From positions 232,914,335-232,978,334 of the forward strand of contig CM060922.1 of the NCBI GenBank assembly GCA_030737875.1: DNA of 64,000 bases. The letters are read 5' to 3'. The position numbers and the translations under genes were made by a program. Of the stretch, positions 49,368 through 60,240 are shown piece after piece. The notes beneath the pieces were generated by a model that saw nothing but the letters and a program-made list of their open reading frames with translations, was not told the origin of the DNA and ran no database searches. The DNA comes from Allium sativum (lineage: Eukaryota; Streptophyta; Magnoliopsida; Asparagales; Amaryllidaceae). Numbering within the stretch: the first letter of the stretch is position 1; each line of letters begins with the position of its first letter.

Positions 49368-49432
49368 TTTTTTTTTACTATATGGCTTAAGCATATTGTA
49401 GCGCTCTGAGGTTCTCTGCTTCCATTTATGTA
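49368..49432. other. Patchwork junction of three short copied segments
   Basis: 49368-49408 repeats the TTTTACTATATGGCTTAAGC stretch lying just upstream (49292-49327). 49409-49431 copies GGTTCTCTGCTTCC from a site 3.4 kb to the left (about 46039). At 49433 the sequence resumes at the point matching 47621. Confidence 0.75.
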
Positions 49433-50084
49433 GTAATGAAAAATGACTACTTTCAAAAGCCAAGAAGCAATATGTTTATTATGGTGTAACCTGCTACCTT
49501 TTCTGTATGTATATACAATTATTAGAGTGATTCAAAATACAAAATTGAAGGATAAGTGTGTGTAAAAAATAAACAGGAAAATAGAATCGGTGTAGCATGA
49601 GAGGTAAGATATAGCCTAGATTTGTGTATGTAAAAACATACATGAAAAATAATAATTAAGTTGGAAAATTAGTGCAATGACATACCACTTATAGACAGTC
49701 TGCTTTTGTGTTTAGCAATCGCTAAGCATATATAAACCACGTTAGTAGTAGTCATTTGAGTCATCCTTCCATCTTGACCCTTTTCATTGGAAGTCAGTCA
49801 TAGAAAATAGGATTAGCATTTTTTGTCAATGCTAGAAAGAAATAACAGGTAGTAAAAAAATTCACTTGAGGTTCAATAATAATGAAATTTCGTAACACTG
49901 ACTTCCATCGATTTCTAACCTATTTGCCACAGTTAAATCATGCCTTAGTTATAAGAAAAAAATCAGGAAGTTACCTTGAAAAATCTACTGTTGTGCATCC
50001 TTCACCTCTAATATCATTCTTTTGGGCTGCAAAGTACATTAAACAAAGACACATTTATAAAAAAAGGTTATCCAAAACTCTTCT
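49433..50084 (-). repeat. Tandem 7.7 kb unit, partial extra copy
   Basis: Repeats 47621-48275 and is closest to unit 3 among the three copies. It contains an island B (49975-50026) and is cut at 50084 by element E. Confidence 0.85.
49975..50026 (-). pseudogene. Exon-like island B, partial unit
   Basis: 52 nt, splice signals kept. Reads QKNDIRGEGCTTVDFS in the conserved frame. The other frame has a stop, which supports this reading. Confidence 0.45.
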
Positions 50085-50975
50085 TGTAATAACCCGGAAA
50101 CGAGGCAATTTAAAATTTTTGTTTTGGCAATTTTAGTGAATTTTGAATATTTAAATGAATTATTTTAAATAATGACGATGAGAAATTTATTTTGAATATA
50201 ATTAGAATGTATATATTTATATACGTCGTCGTTAGAATATAAATATTTTATTTTATTTATAAAAGGAATTGAAAATGGAGCGATAGTTTGAAAATTCGAT
50301 TTCAAAGTTCAAATGAATGTACCGGGTGCAAAATAAACCGGATTTTAGTGAAACCAAAAATATTTGAATCTATTTGAGAATATCTCTCCAAAGAATATGA
50401 GAAAATGAAATTTCATAGCGGGAATCAATAGTTATGTCCAATTGAAGATTCAGAATAGTCGTTGTGGAATTCTGGCCCTTAAAAATGGAAATTTTGCAAA
50501 CGACCTCAGTTTTCGACGAAACCTTTTTTGTTGGATCCATGATGTCAAGTTATTGCTAGGTTTCAAAATTCATAATTTTCTGAATCAATATGTGAGCGTG
50601 GCAAAGGAAAACGCGTTTGACCAGTTTCAGTTGATTTTAATCGACTGGAAAATGACCATTTTTCAAGCGACCTTAGAATTTGACGAAATTTGGTTTGTTA
50701 GGACCATATCGTCAATACGAAGCTAGAAAATATTTTTTTGTGAATTTCTAGAGTCCGTATGTGGCCTAAGTAAATTGAAATATGTGTTCAAATTCAATAT
50801 ATAGATTTATATTTTGATTTTGACGAAAACAGGTCGAAACGATCGAATCAGCTTACGATACATATCCCATTGTGTTCGAAATGGGGGTAGTACGCTAGGG
50901 ACGACAGTCGTTGGGTCTCGTTTGAAGTTCGAACAAAAAGTCAACCTTTTAAAGAAGAATAATAATAAAATAGTA

Positions 50976-51421
50976 ATATATATAAAAAAAAATTCACTTA
51001 TCCCCACTTTTCCCATTTCATTTCCCACGAATCAGAAAAAAGAAAAAAAAAAGTAAAAAGAGGACCGGCAGAGGTCGATCGCCCCCCCCCCCCCCAGCAG
51101 AGGCGGCGCCGCCTCCATCTCCTCCAACCCGTCCCCCTCCTCCTCCGCCTTCCTTTCTTCCCCTACCTCACCTCAGAGCGCCATCGGAGAAGCCCTAGCC
51201 GAGAGACCAGACCCCCCGTTCGATGCACCGCCCCCCTCTCCTGCGCAGTCCGCCGCCGCGCCTACCCCGGGCGATCCCCCCTCCCCCCCCCCCCCCACCT
51301 CCGACCTCCCCTTGCTCCTCCTCCCTCTCTCCGATTCAAACAACCACCAAACCACCGCCTCAGGCCACTAACCACAACTCCCGACCTTCGAGCCGCCTCC
51401 TCCGCCACCTAGACCACTTGT
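50976..51421 (+). promoter_or_regulatory. TATA-like box and CT/GC island with donor-like end (E 5' LTR)
   Basis: TATATATAAAAAAA at 50977-50990 lies just upstream of a CT/GC-rich island with two poly-C runs (about 51081-51095 and 51286-51297) and an AAGCCCTAGCC telo-box-like motif. It ends ACTTG|TGAGTTTT (GT at 51420-51421). This is the most promoter-like version of the island in the family. Confidence 0.5.
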
Positions 51422-51479
51422 GAGTTTTAATTTTAATTTTTATTCATTTATGCAATTGAAAATAGGATTTTTATACATG

Positions 51480-52010
51480 ATTTTAAATTAAAAATGTGAT
51501 TTTTAATTGTATATAGTGATAAAAATATGATTTTTATCAATAAGAGGTAGCGTTAAAAGGAATGGATCTTTATTATATGAGGAGCATTATAAAAATATGA
51601 TTTTTATATTATAGAGATAATAAAAATATGATTTTTATATGGTAGAGATCATACAAATATGATTTTTATAAGATAGAGAATACAAAAATAGGATTTTTAT
51701 CTATATAGTAGCGGTGTAAAAATAGGATTTTTATCTATAAAGTAGCGGTGTAAAAATAGGATTTTTATCTATATAGTAGCGGTGTAAAAATAGGATTTTT
51801 ATCTATATAGTAGCAGTGTAAAAATAGAATTTTTATCTATATAGTAGCGGTATAAAAATGTGATTTTTATCCATATAGAGTGATTATAAAAATGTGATTT
51901 TTATCCATATAGAGTGATTATAAAAATGTGATTTTTATCCATATAGAGTGATTATAAAAATGTGATTTTTATATACATAGCAACAATATAAAAATGTGAT
52001 TTTTATATAT
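51480..52010. repeat. AAAAAT/ATTTTT palindrome array (E 5' LTR)
   Basis: More regular than in A: a run of nearly identical about 37-bp units of AAAAATAGGATTTTTAT plus a CTATATAGTAGCGGTGT spacer (about 51675-51850), then units with a CCATATAGAGTGATTAT spacer. Confidence 0.9.
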
Positions 52011-52155
52011 GTAGTGAATACGAGCAACAGAATTGACAAGAGGCGAGCACGACGAAGATTTCTAAATATGAAGAGTCGTGGCGTTTGGTTTAGCTAGTCG
52101 GAGAGAACTCCTCACCTTTAATTTATTTCTAGTTTGTAATATATACTAGGATGCA

Positions 52156-52205
52156 GACGGTGCTTAGTAGCATCTGACACCCGTCGTCCGCAGACCATGA
52201 ATGAC
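52156..52205 (+). other. Overlapping hairpin pair (E 5' LTR)
   Basis: Hairpin 1 is kept (GACGGTGC with ACACCCGTC, one pair lost). Hairpin 2 is partly damaged (GTCGTCCG with TGAATGAC). Confidence 0.5.
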
Positions 52206-52664
52206 TTGTTTGTTTGGTTGTTGTGTAGTGAAATTTGATTGTGTGATGGTGAAAGAAATAAAATATTTTATAGCTAAAAATATAATTTTTAACGTGTATA
52301 TAAAATAAATATTTATAAACAAATTAGATGATTTGTTTATATACACTGATTTTACTGATATTGATTGGGGTGATAAATTTTAAACATCGCCTAACTGCAC
52401 AAATAAAATGTGTGTTTGTTGATTTGAAACCCCACATGGGTATCGGGATGATATTTGACGTAAACTAATCCCGATTGTTTAGTTGTATGTCAAACGATGG
52501 GTTGACAAACTGTGTAAGCGTTAATTATTTATATTTAATGCTTATGCAGTGGTGTGGTGCACTCTGGATGATGGTTGATTATTTATCGTTGCTATTATAT
52601 ACATGTATTGTAGAAAAATCCATATAATTAACATTATAGGTAATTGATTGGGCCTCATTCCAAT

Positions 52665-52760
52665 TTAAAAAATAAATTCATGTGTTGAATAGAAATAAAT
52701 TCATGTGTTGAATAGAAATAAATTCATGTGTTGAATAGAATAAGCATTCATGTGTTGAAT
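52665..52760. repeat. Variable simple repeat (E 5' LTR)
   Basis: About four units of roughly 26 bp around AAATTCATGTGTTGAATAG, where element A has AATTGAAATTGAAT-type repeats. The inverted LTR D shares the CAACACATGAA motif, so E and D form one subfamily. Confidence 0.8.
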
Positions 52761-53706
52761 AAAAGCCGTGTTGATTAGTTTGACGCCATTTTGACGTGAA
52801 TGATGTCTATATCGATTTTATTCATTTTTAAAATGAATATAGAAAAGAAAGTGATTTCAAAATATAATGTTTTGAAAATATTATCATTTGTATATCGATG
52901 ATGTGGAATATTCAATTTTGATTCGAAATTGAATATGAAGTTGAAATCGTTTTGAAAACGAATTTAAAATGGTTTATAAAATACGTTTTGAAAGGAAATC
53001 GATGAAATATATAATATATATATATTATATATAATGGTCTGAATAGAACACGCCGCGCCGCGGCAGTTCACAAATTTAGACCATTGACTTCGAATGGATA
53101 TTACGGGAGATCCGACCGTCAGATTCTCCTAAAACTGGAACCACTGGGTTCGTATCGAAAAGAGCTTTCTAACAAATATTAGAGATTTTAAATCTATTGG
53201 TTGGATTTGGAATTATGTTTAAATCAAATTTGGAAAAGGTCGCCGTAAGTGCAGTTCGATGGCCGTTGATGGAAATCGACTGTACGGGCCTTGATAAAAT
53301 TATTAAGAATATCAATAATTTGTGTAAAATCATAAGAAATGATTTGTGAAGAATTAGGATGAAATATTTCATATTTGAAAAGGTAAAAATAGTTTTTTAT
53401 CGAAATGAACTGGTTTTGAACTAGAATTAAAATCCATTTATTTTTAAATAAATTAATTGAATTTGAAATGGTTTTAAAAGTAATCAGAGTTTCCAATAAT
53501 TGAATTGCAATGGATTTGAATTGAAATTGTCTTTGGAATATTTCGATGTTGGATTTTGTGATGATACATATATTGTTATGGAAATTTGAAAGACATATTT
53601 ATATCGTTATTTCCAATACGATATTTGTTCGTCGTAGAGTTTGATATTGAATATAAGCCGATATATTTTCTATTCAGAGCCTTGTATTTAATATCAAATG
53701 GGATTT

Positions 53707-54161
53707 GGGTTTGTCGTGAATGGTGTCTTCATTAACACTGCTCTTAAACCCAGTTGAGAAAAAGATTAAATCTTTTTATTTAGATTTAATGAAGTGTACC
53801 AATTAAATGGTATTTAATTGGAATTGAATTTGTACTGATTTTTGGGTTTATCGTGAACGGTGTTTTAAATAACACTTGTTCTTTAACCCGATAATCAATG
53901 GAATGTGATTTTGGGTTGTCGTGAACGGTATCTTCAATAATACTATTCTTAGACCCAACTGAGTTAAGAAAATCAGAAACTAACTGGAGATTAGTTAAGT
54001 TGAAGGTTTTTTTTGGTATTGTTCTGATGTTGGTCTCGGCCTTCGGGGTTAATACTTAGGGAATTGCTCACTTGCTATTTTACGGTTAAAGGCTGATAGA
54101 ATGGAATGCGATTTTGGGTTTATCGTGAACCATGTTTTATATGACATTGACTCTTTAACCC
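53707..54161 (+). other. Four repeated hairpins (E 5' LTR)
   Basis: Copies at 53707-53751, 53844-53889, 53913-53956 and 54116-54161. The inner stem is GTGT/ACAC in two, GTAT/ATAC in the third and ATGT/ACAT in the fourth, so both sides of a pair changed together. The outer GGGTT(T) and (A)AACCC or GACCC ends are kept. Confidence 0.62.
53975..54097 (+). repeat. 123-bp segment, copy 1, specific to E LTR
   Basis: Starts AGAAACTAACTGGAG, contains CCTTCGGGGTTA, and ends at TTTACGGTTAAAGGCTGAT. A second copy of exactly the same length is at 54514-54636. Neither is found in the A LTRs or in D. Confidence 0.75.
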
Positions 54162-54513
54162 AGTTAAAGACAGGAAGATTAAAACCAAGTGGAGTTTTAA
54201 TGAATCTTTAATTAGATTGAAATGATCTAGAATGGAGTATCACCAGTTTTGCTCCAGGCGATAGTTAAATCTTTAATTAGATTTGAATGTGAAATGGTAA
54301 TTAACTTTACCGATAACACCGTGGTGTTAGATATGAAGTATTACCAGTTTTACTTCATGGGATGAATAGGTTGGGATTGGGAAATAAAATAAATAATTAC
54401 TTCGGTGTGATGACTAGTTTAAAGTGATAATCAAAGGAAGATTGAACAATAAATTTAAAGGAATTTATCTTTGATAAAATTAATGGGAACCTTTCCCTAA
54501 GAATGTGAAATTT

Positions 54514-54636
54514 AGAAACTAACTGTAGGTTAACTAAGAAGAATGGTTTCCTGGGTATTGATCTGATGCTGGTTTCGTCCTTCGGGGTTAGTATTGCGGG
54601 AATTATTCTCTTGCTAATTTACGGTTAGTGATTGAT
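54514..54636 (+). repeat. 123-bp segment, copy 2, specific to E LTR
   Basis: Starts AGAAACTAACTGTAG and ends at TTTACGGTTAGTGATTGAT. Diverged from copy 1. Confidence 0.75.
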
Positions 54637-56340
54637 GAATTGGAATGAGGCGTATGTTGTGTTTGTATAACACTTGTTTATTATATATGCGAGTTATTCA
54701 GAAAGACCGGGTTTATCCCATTCTTAATAACTGATTCGACGTGGTGTCGAGGATGAAGACGGTGGTCGAAGACCGGAGGTCTTCACGTCGTTTGGGTGAT
54801 TACTGATGATCTTGATTGGGCCGTACACCCAAGAGGTGGGAATCATTTGGTGATCGTCCAGACGTACTTGGAGATCGATGGATATGCGAAGTACTAGGTG
54901 CCTCCGGTTTCGTTTAGACCCAGAACGAACTTGTTAATGGACTGTGTGTCTGACAATGGATTTTATTCTTTGTGATTGATTTCTATTAAATATATATCTG
55001 TTTGGCGGCGGAGAATTTATTCTCTTGCTTAACACCCTTCTCTGAGACGTACGAGCTCAGAGGTTGTATATTGATGGATATCAAACGCATGGAGTGAATT
55101 GCCTGTGTGCCATGCCTAAGTAGCAAATGATCAAGGCTTCTGTTGAAAAGCGAAGTCTTGTGGTTGATGATCAAAGCACGGCCTGTGTGGCATAGCTTTG
55201 TGTAGCGTGGATTCGTGAGCCTCACACTCCGGTTGTGAACTAGAAACGGGAGAGGACCTCAGGGAGGACATGCGTTTCTTTCTAGTCAGAAGTGGCGTCA
55301 GTGGTTTTACACGCCCTGACGATTTTGACTTATGTGACTGTTGCTGTTGCGAGGCGCCTCGGATATATCGGTGACTATGTGAAGCCGATGGAGTCATTCG
55401 TTGGCTCATTTACACCCGAAAAGGCGGGGAAACGCAGTGTTCCGGATTTAAGTTTAATCCACATTGGTAGACTGACCCTGTCGCTCTAAGGGCCCACTTG
55501 AGTCTGGGTCCTTATGCTCGGGCTAGACAGTCTCGAAACGGTGAGGACGATCCCTTGCCTCGGTTTACAGATGGAAGTCCAACTTCCAAATACGTGATTT
55601 TTCGGTTTTATCTGTAGAGCCTAGTATGGCGACATAGTGGGATGGGGCACTTATGCCGTCTATGATTGATACTTATGATTTGAAATTGTTTTGACACTAT
55701 ACACTTATAGTAATAATAAAAGATGAAATTTAGCGTATCAAGCATTCTTTGTCTATTATAAGGTAAAACCCTATCCTCCGGCTTGTGTTGCATTGTGTGA
55801 TGGTACCTAGGTCTTATAATAGCTTCATTGTTCTTTATTTAGCATTGCGCTGTTGTTTTATGCACTGGTATTCTTGGGAGGAAACCTGTTCCGTGTTATA
55901 CGGCGTGGTCCCTTGATTTACCCAACTTTAAAATGAAGATTAATAACCGTTTTAGTTCTCACACCAGTCCCATGACTGAACTAGAGTTTATTGTTTTAAC
56001 CTAAACTCTGGGTGCCCTTATTTTGACACTGGCAGCTAGTAGTTTTGGTTTTGCAGATTTATATTCATAGGATCTTGGTTTACAGCTGGAAAGATACTCG
56101 GAAAGCTATGTATCTGTGTATTACTTTCAGTTGTGTTTTGTATTATTTTTCCGCTGCTATTTAATGTATTGCAATCTCTGATATTTTCTGTGTAATATTT
56201 ATTCATACTCTGTATATTCTTGTATTCTGATGGAATTGTTGTAATATACAATGAAATGTTCTTCTGTTTGTGCCCCGATGTGGCTTGTCCTCAATTCAAT
56301 CCGGGATTTCCCGTAAGGGGTATTTCAGATCTTCTCATTT

Positions 56341-56352
56341 TGGTATCAGAGC
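56341..56352 (+). other. Element E primer-binding site (tRNA-iMet)
   Basis: TGGTATCAGAGC, followed by TTTGG as in element A. Confidence 0.95.
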
Positions 56353-57367
56353 TTTGGCTTACAAAGCTCGGAGAACAAGGCACATTAGAACCAAATGAAA
56401 GAATTCATCAGAGATTGGATTAGTAATATCCAACGAGAATGACTCGTTAGAGATGGGATCAGTAGTATCCTAGAACGAGTGTGAAGAGTGTTGTTTTTAA
56501 AAATAAAAACGAAAACAAATTTTGTTTTGAAATTTAAATCGTTTTATACGTATTTGAATAATTTATTTCAAATTGATTTGGACAATCTAGTATATGAAGA
56601 TTTTGCATATATGCCTAGCTAGCGTGTATACGAAGTCCTAAATATACTGGATAGATATAGAATCACACTCTAGTAGCCCAGAGATGTTCTTATGGTGGTT
56701 CGAAACATCATCAACATTTATGTTTGAGCTTCGAAGGTGAGATATCTATATATTTCCATTAGACTGGTGTGAGAACCAAAGCTAGATAGGACCTATTGTT
56801 GTGATTTGGCATCAAAAATCTAATTTTTGGACTATGTATCAAAGTTATGAATTTGAAAGGATAATCAACTAATTGATTGATGGTTGTGTTGTTTGATTAT
56901 TGTTTGACTAATTAAAAATTTGAACCTTTAGCCAAATAGTGAGTTGTATTGAAAATTAGTCGCATTTGCATGCATATACATGTACTTACATTGAACAGGT
57001 CATAGCAAGGAGGCTAGAGCAGAGGAATAAAATTGTTTGCCCGACAAATAGGTACATGTTTATTGTATTTCTTGGGTTTTGGATGGTTTTATGAGCCGAT
57101 TGGCTAGCCGCTTGGCTGTTTCTTTTTCTTTTTGGATTGACGAGGGCCATGGAAGACTATTTGAAATATCCCGAAGTCCCCGGTGCAGGGGTGGTTATGG
57201 TGAAATTTTTCGAAAATTTAGGGTGTTAGCCAAAATGTTTTGAAAAATTTGTAAAGTTCTTAGAAACTGAAAAGTTCAAGAACTTAAGCCGTAAAGAAAA
57301 TAGTGAAAGTTGAGTTGATTAGTTAAACAACTTTTAGCTTCGTTCCTTTTCAGGGATGAAAAGTTTT

Positions 57368-57380
57368 AAGTGGGGGAGAT
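57368..57380 (+). other. Element E polypurine tract
   Basis: AAGTGGGGGAGAT directly before TGTAATAACC of the 3' LTR. Confidence 0.85.
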
Positions 57381-59228
57381 TGTAATAACCCGGAAAACCG
57401 AGCCAATTTAAAATTTTTATTTTGGCAATTTTAGTGAATTTTGAATATTTAAAATGAATTGTTTTAAATAATGACGACGAGAAATTTATTTTGAATAGAA
57501 TTAGAACGTATATATTTATATACATCGTCGTTAGAATATAAGTATTTTATTTTATTTATAAAAGGAAATGGAAATGGCGCGGTAGTTTGAAAATTCGATT
57601 TCAAAGTTCGAATGAATGTACCGGGTGCAAAACAAACCGGATTTTAGGGAAACCAAAAATATTTGAATCTATTTGTGAATATCTCTCCAACGAATCTGAG
57701 AAATTGAAATTTCATAGCGGGAATCGAAAGTTATGTCCAATTGAAGATTCAGAATAGTCATTGTGGAATTCTGGCCCTTAAAAATGGAAATTTTGCAAAC
57801 GACCTCGGTTTTCGACGAAACCACTTTTGTTGGATCCATGATGTCAAGTTATTGCTAGGTTTCAAAATTCATAATTTTCTGAATCAATTTGTGAGTGTGG
57901 CAAAGGAAAACGCGTTTGACCAGTTTAGTTGATTTTAATCGACTGGAAAACGGCCATTTTTCAGACATTCTCAGAATTTGACGAAATTAGTTTTGTTAGG
58001 ACCGTAACGTCAATAAAAATCTAGAAAATATTTTTTGCGAATTTCTAGAGTCCGTATGTGGCCCTAGTAAATTGAAATATGTGTTCAAATTCAATATATA
58101 GATTTATATTTTTATTTTCACGAAAACTGGTCAAAACGATCGAATCAGCTTACGATACATATCCCATTGTGTGCGGAATGAGGGTAATACACTAGGGACG
58201 ATAATCGCTGCGTCTCGTTTGAAGTTCGAATAAAAAGTCAACCTTTTGAAGAAGAATAATAATAAAATAATAATATATACAAATTTGTTTTCACTTACCC
58301 ACCCTTTCCCATTTCATTTCCCACGAATCAGAAAAAAAGGAGGACCGACAGAGGTCGATCCCCCCCCCCCCCAGCAGAGGCGGCGCTGCCTCCATCTCCT
58401 CCAACCCGTCCCCCTCCTCCTCCGCTTTCCTTTCTTCCCCTACCTCACCTCAAAGCACCATCGGAGAAGCCCTAGCCGAGAGACCAGACCCCCCATTCGA
58501 TGTAGTTCCCCCCTCTCCTGCGTAGTCCGCCGCAGCGCCTGCCCCCGGCGAGCCCCCCCTCCGACCTCCCCTTGCTCCTCCTCCCTCTCTCCGATTCAGA
58601 CAGCCACCAGACCACTGCCTCAGGCCACTAACAACCACTCCCGACCATCGAGCCGCCTCCTCTACCACCTAGACCACCTATGAGTTTTAATTTTAATTTT
58701 TATTCATTCATGCAATTAAAAATAGAATTTTTATACATGATTTTAAATTAAAAATGTGATTTTTAATTGTATATAGTGATAAAAATATGATTTTTATCAA
58801 TAAGAGGTAGCGTTAAAAGGATTGGATCTTTATTGTATAAGGAGCATCATAAAAATATGATTTTTATATTATAGAGATAATAAAAATATGGTTTTTATAT
58901 GGTAGAGATCATAAAAATATGATTTTTATAAGATAGAGAATATAAAAATAGGATTTTTTATCTATATAGTAGCGGTGTAAAAATAGGATTTCTAACCATA
59001 TAGTAGCGGCGTAAAAATAGGATTTTTATCTATATAGTAGCGGTGTAAAAATAAGATTTTTATCTATATAGTAGTGGTGTAAAAATATATATTTTATCTA
59101 TGTAGTAGTGGTGTAAAAATAGAATTTTTATCTATATAGTAGCGGTGTAAAAATAGAATTTTTATCTATATAGTAGTGGTATAAAAAATGTGATTTTTAT
59201 ATACATAGCAACAATATAAAAATGTGAT
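57381..59228 (+). mobile_element. Element E 3' LTR, truncated
   Basis: First 1848 bp of the LTR. It holds module copy 1, the CT/GC island (about 58320-58680, poly-C run about 58361-58372) and the palindrome array (58740-59226). The donor-like site at the island end is mutated from GT to AT (58680-58681). It stops inside the array at the junction with D. Confidence 0.9.
58740..59226. repeat. AAAAAT/ATTTTT palindrome array (E 3' LTR)
   Basis: The same 37-bp type units as in the E 5' LTR, more diverged. The array contains the breakpoint to D. Confidence 0.88.
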
Positions 59229-60194
59229 CATCAACCACAAGACTTTGCTTTTCAACAGAAGCCTTGATCAATTGCCACTTACGCGTGCCACATTGGCAAT
59301 TCACTCCACGCGACTGATGTCCATCGATATACAACCTCTGAGCTCGTACGTCTCAGAGAAGGGCGTTAAGTAAGAGAATAAATTCTCCGCCGCCAAACAG
59401 ATGTATATTTAATAGAGATCAATCAACACAGAATAAAATCCAATGTCAGACACACAATCCATTTACAAGTTCGTTCTGGGTCTGAACGAAACCAGAGGCA
59501 CTTTCCTCGCATATCCATCCATCTCCAAGTACGTCTGGAAGATCACCAACTGATTCCCTCATCCTGGGTGTACAGCCCAATCAAGATCATCAGTAATCTC
59601 CCAAACGATGTGAAGACTTCCAGTCTTCAACCACCGTCTTCATCTTTGGCATCTCGTCGAATCGGTTATTCAGAATGGGTATAACCCGGCCTTTCTGAAT
59701 AACCCACGTATATGATAAACAAATTGTTACACAAACACAACAAACGCCTCATTCCAATTCAGAATATTCTTTTATTCACCAAAATCACATTCTTAGGGAA
59801 AGATTCCCATTAATTTTATCCAAGATAAATTCTTCTAAATTTATTCCTTAATCCTCCTTTGGATATCATTTCAAACTAGTCGGGATTAGCGAACCACACT
59901 GAAGTAATTATTTATTTTATTTCCCAATCCCAACCCATATATCCCATGGAGCAAAACTGGTGATACTCCATTTCTAACACCACGGTGTTATCGGTAAAAT
60001 TAATTACCATTTCACGTTTAAATCTAATTAAAGATTTAACTATCGCTTTGGAGCAAAACTGGTGATACTCCATTCTCGATCACTTTTCAGATTTGATAAT
60101 TTAAATTATCAATTCACATTTTAATCTAATTAAAGATTCATTAAAACTCCACTTAGTTTTAATCTTCTCAAAAATCCATATTCTGTCTTTAACT

Positions 60195-60240
60195 GGGTTA
60201 AAGAACCAATGTCTTCTAAAACAGGATTCACGACAAACCC
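60195..60240 (-). other. Repeated hairpin, D copy
   Basis: On the minus strand the outer stem is GGGTTT/AACCC and the inner stem pairs GAA, CC and TGT with ACA, GG and TTC. The inner bases differ from A and E yet still pair. Confidence 0.5.

Larger units (their letters stand above)
50085..56327 (+). mobile_element. Element E 5' LTR
   Basis: Starts TGTAATAACCCGG and ends at a GTATTTCA matching the A terminus. The primer site follows 13 bp later (2 bp in A), so the end is slightly uncertain. Contents follow the A LTR order: module copy 1 (about 50280-50465), CT/GC island, palindrome array, hairpin pair, variable repeats, module copy 2 (about 53045-53290), hairpins, acceptor-like site ending 56056. 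No gene. Confidence 0.9.
56328..57380 (+). mobile_element. Element E internal domain (1053 bp, non-coding)
   Basis: Primer site to polypurine tract with no gag or pol motif. 57032-57362 (331 bp) is absent from A. That stretch contains no long open frame either. Confidence 0.85.
50085..59228 (+). mobile_element. Element E: second giant-LTR non-autonomous element, 3' truncated
   Basis: Same family and orientation as A: 5' LTR of 6243 bp, initiator-Met primer site, 1053-bp non-coding interior, polypurine tract, and a 3' LTR broken after 1848 bp. The left flank is tandem-unit DNA (CTTCT at 50080-50084 would be the target duplication), but the right end is lost so it cannot be checked. The LTR differs from A by many substitutions, a different variable repeat and an extra 123-bp segment present twice. 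Confidence 0.9.
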
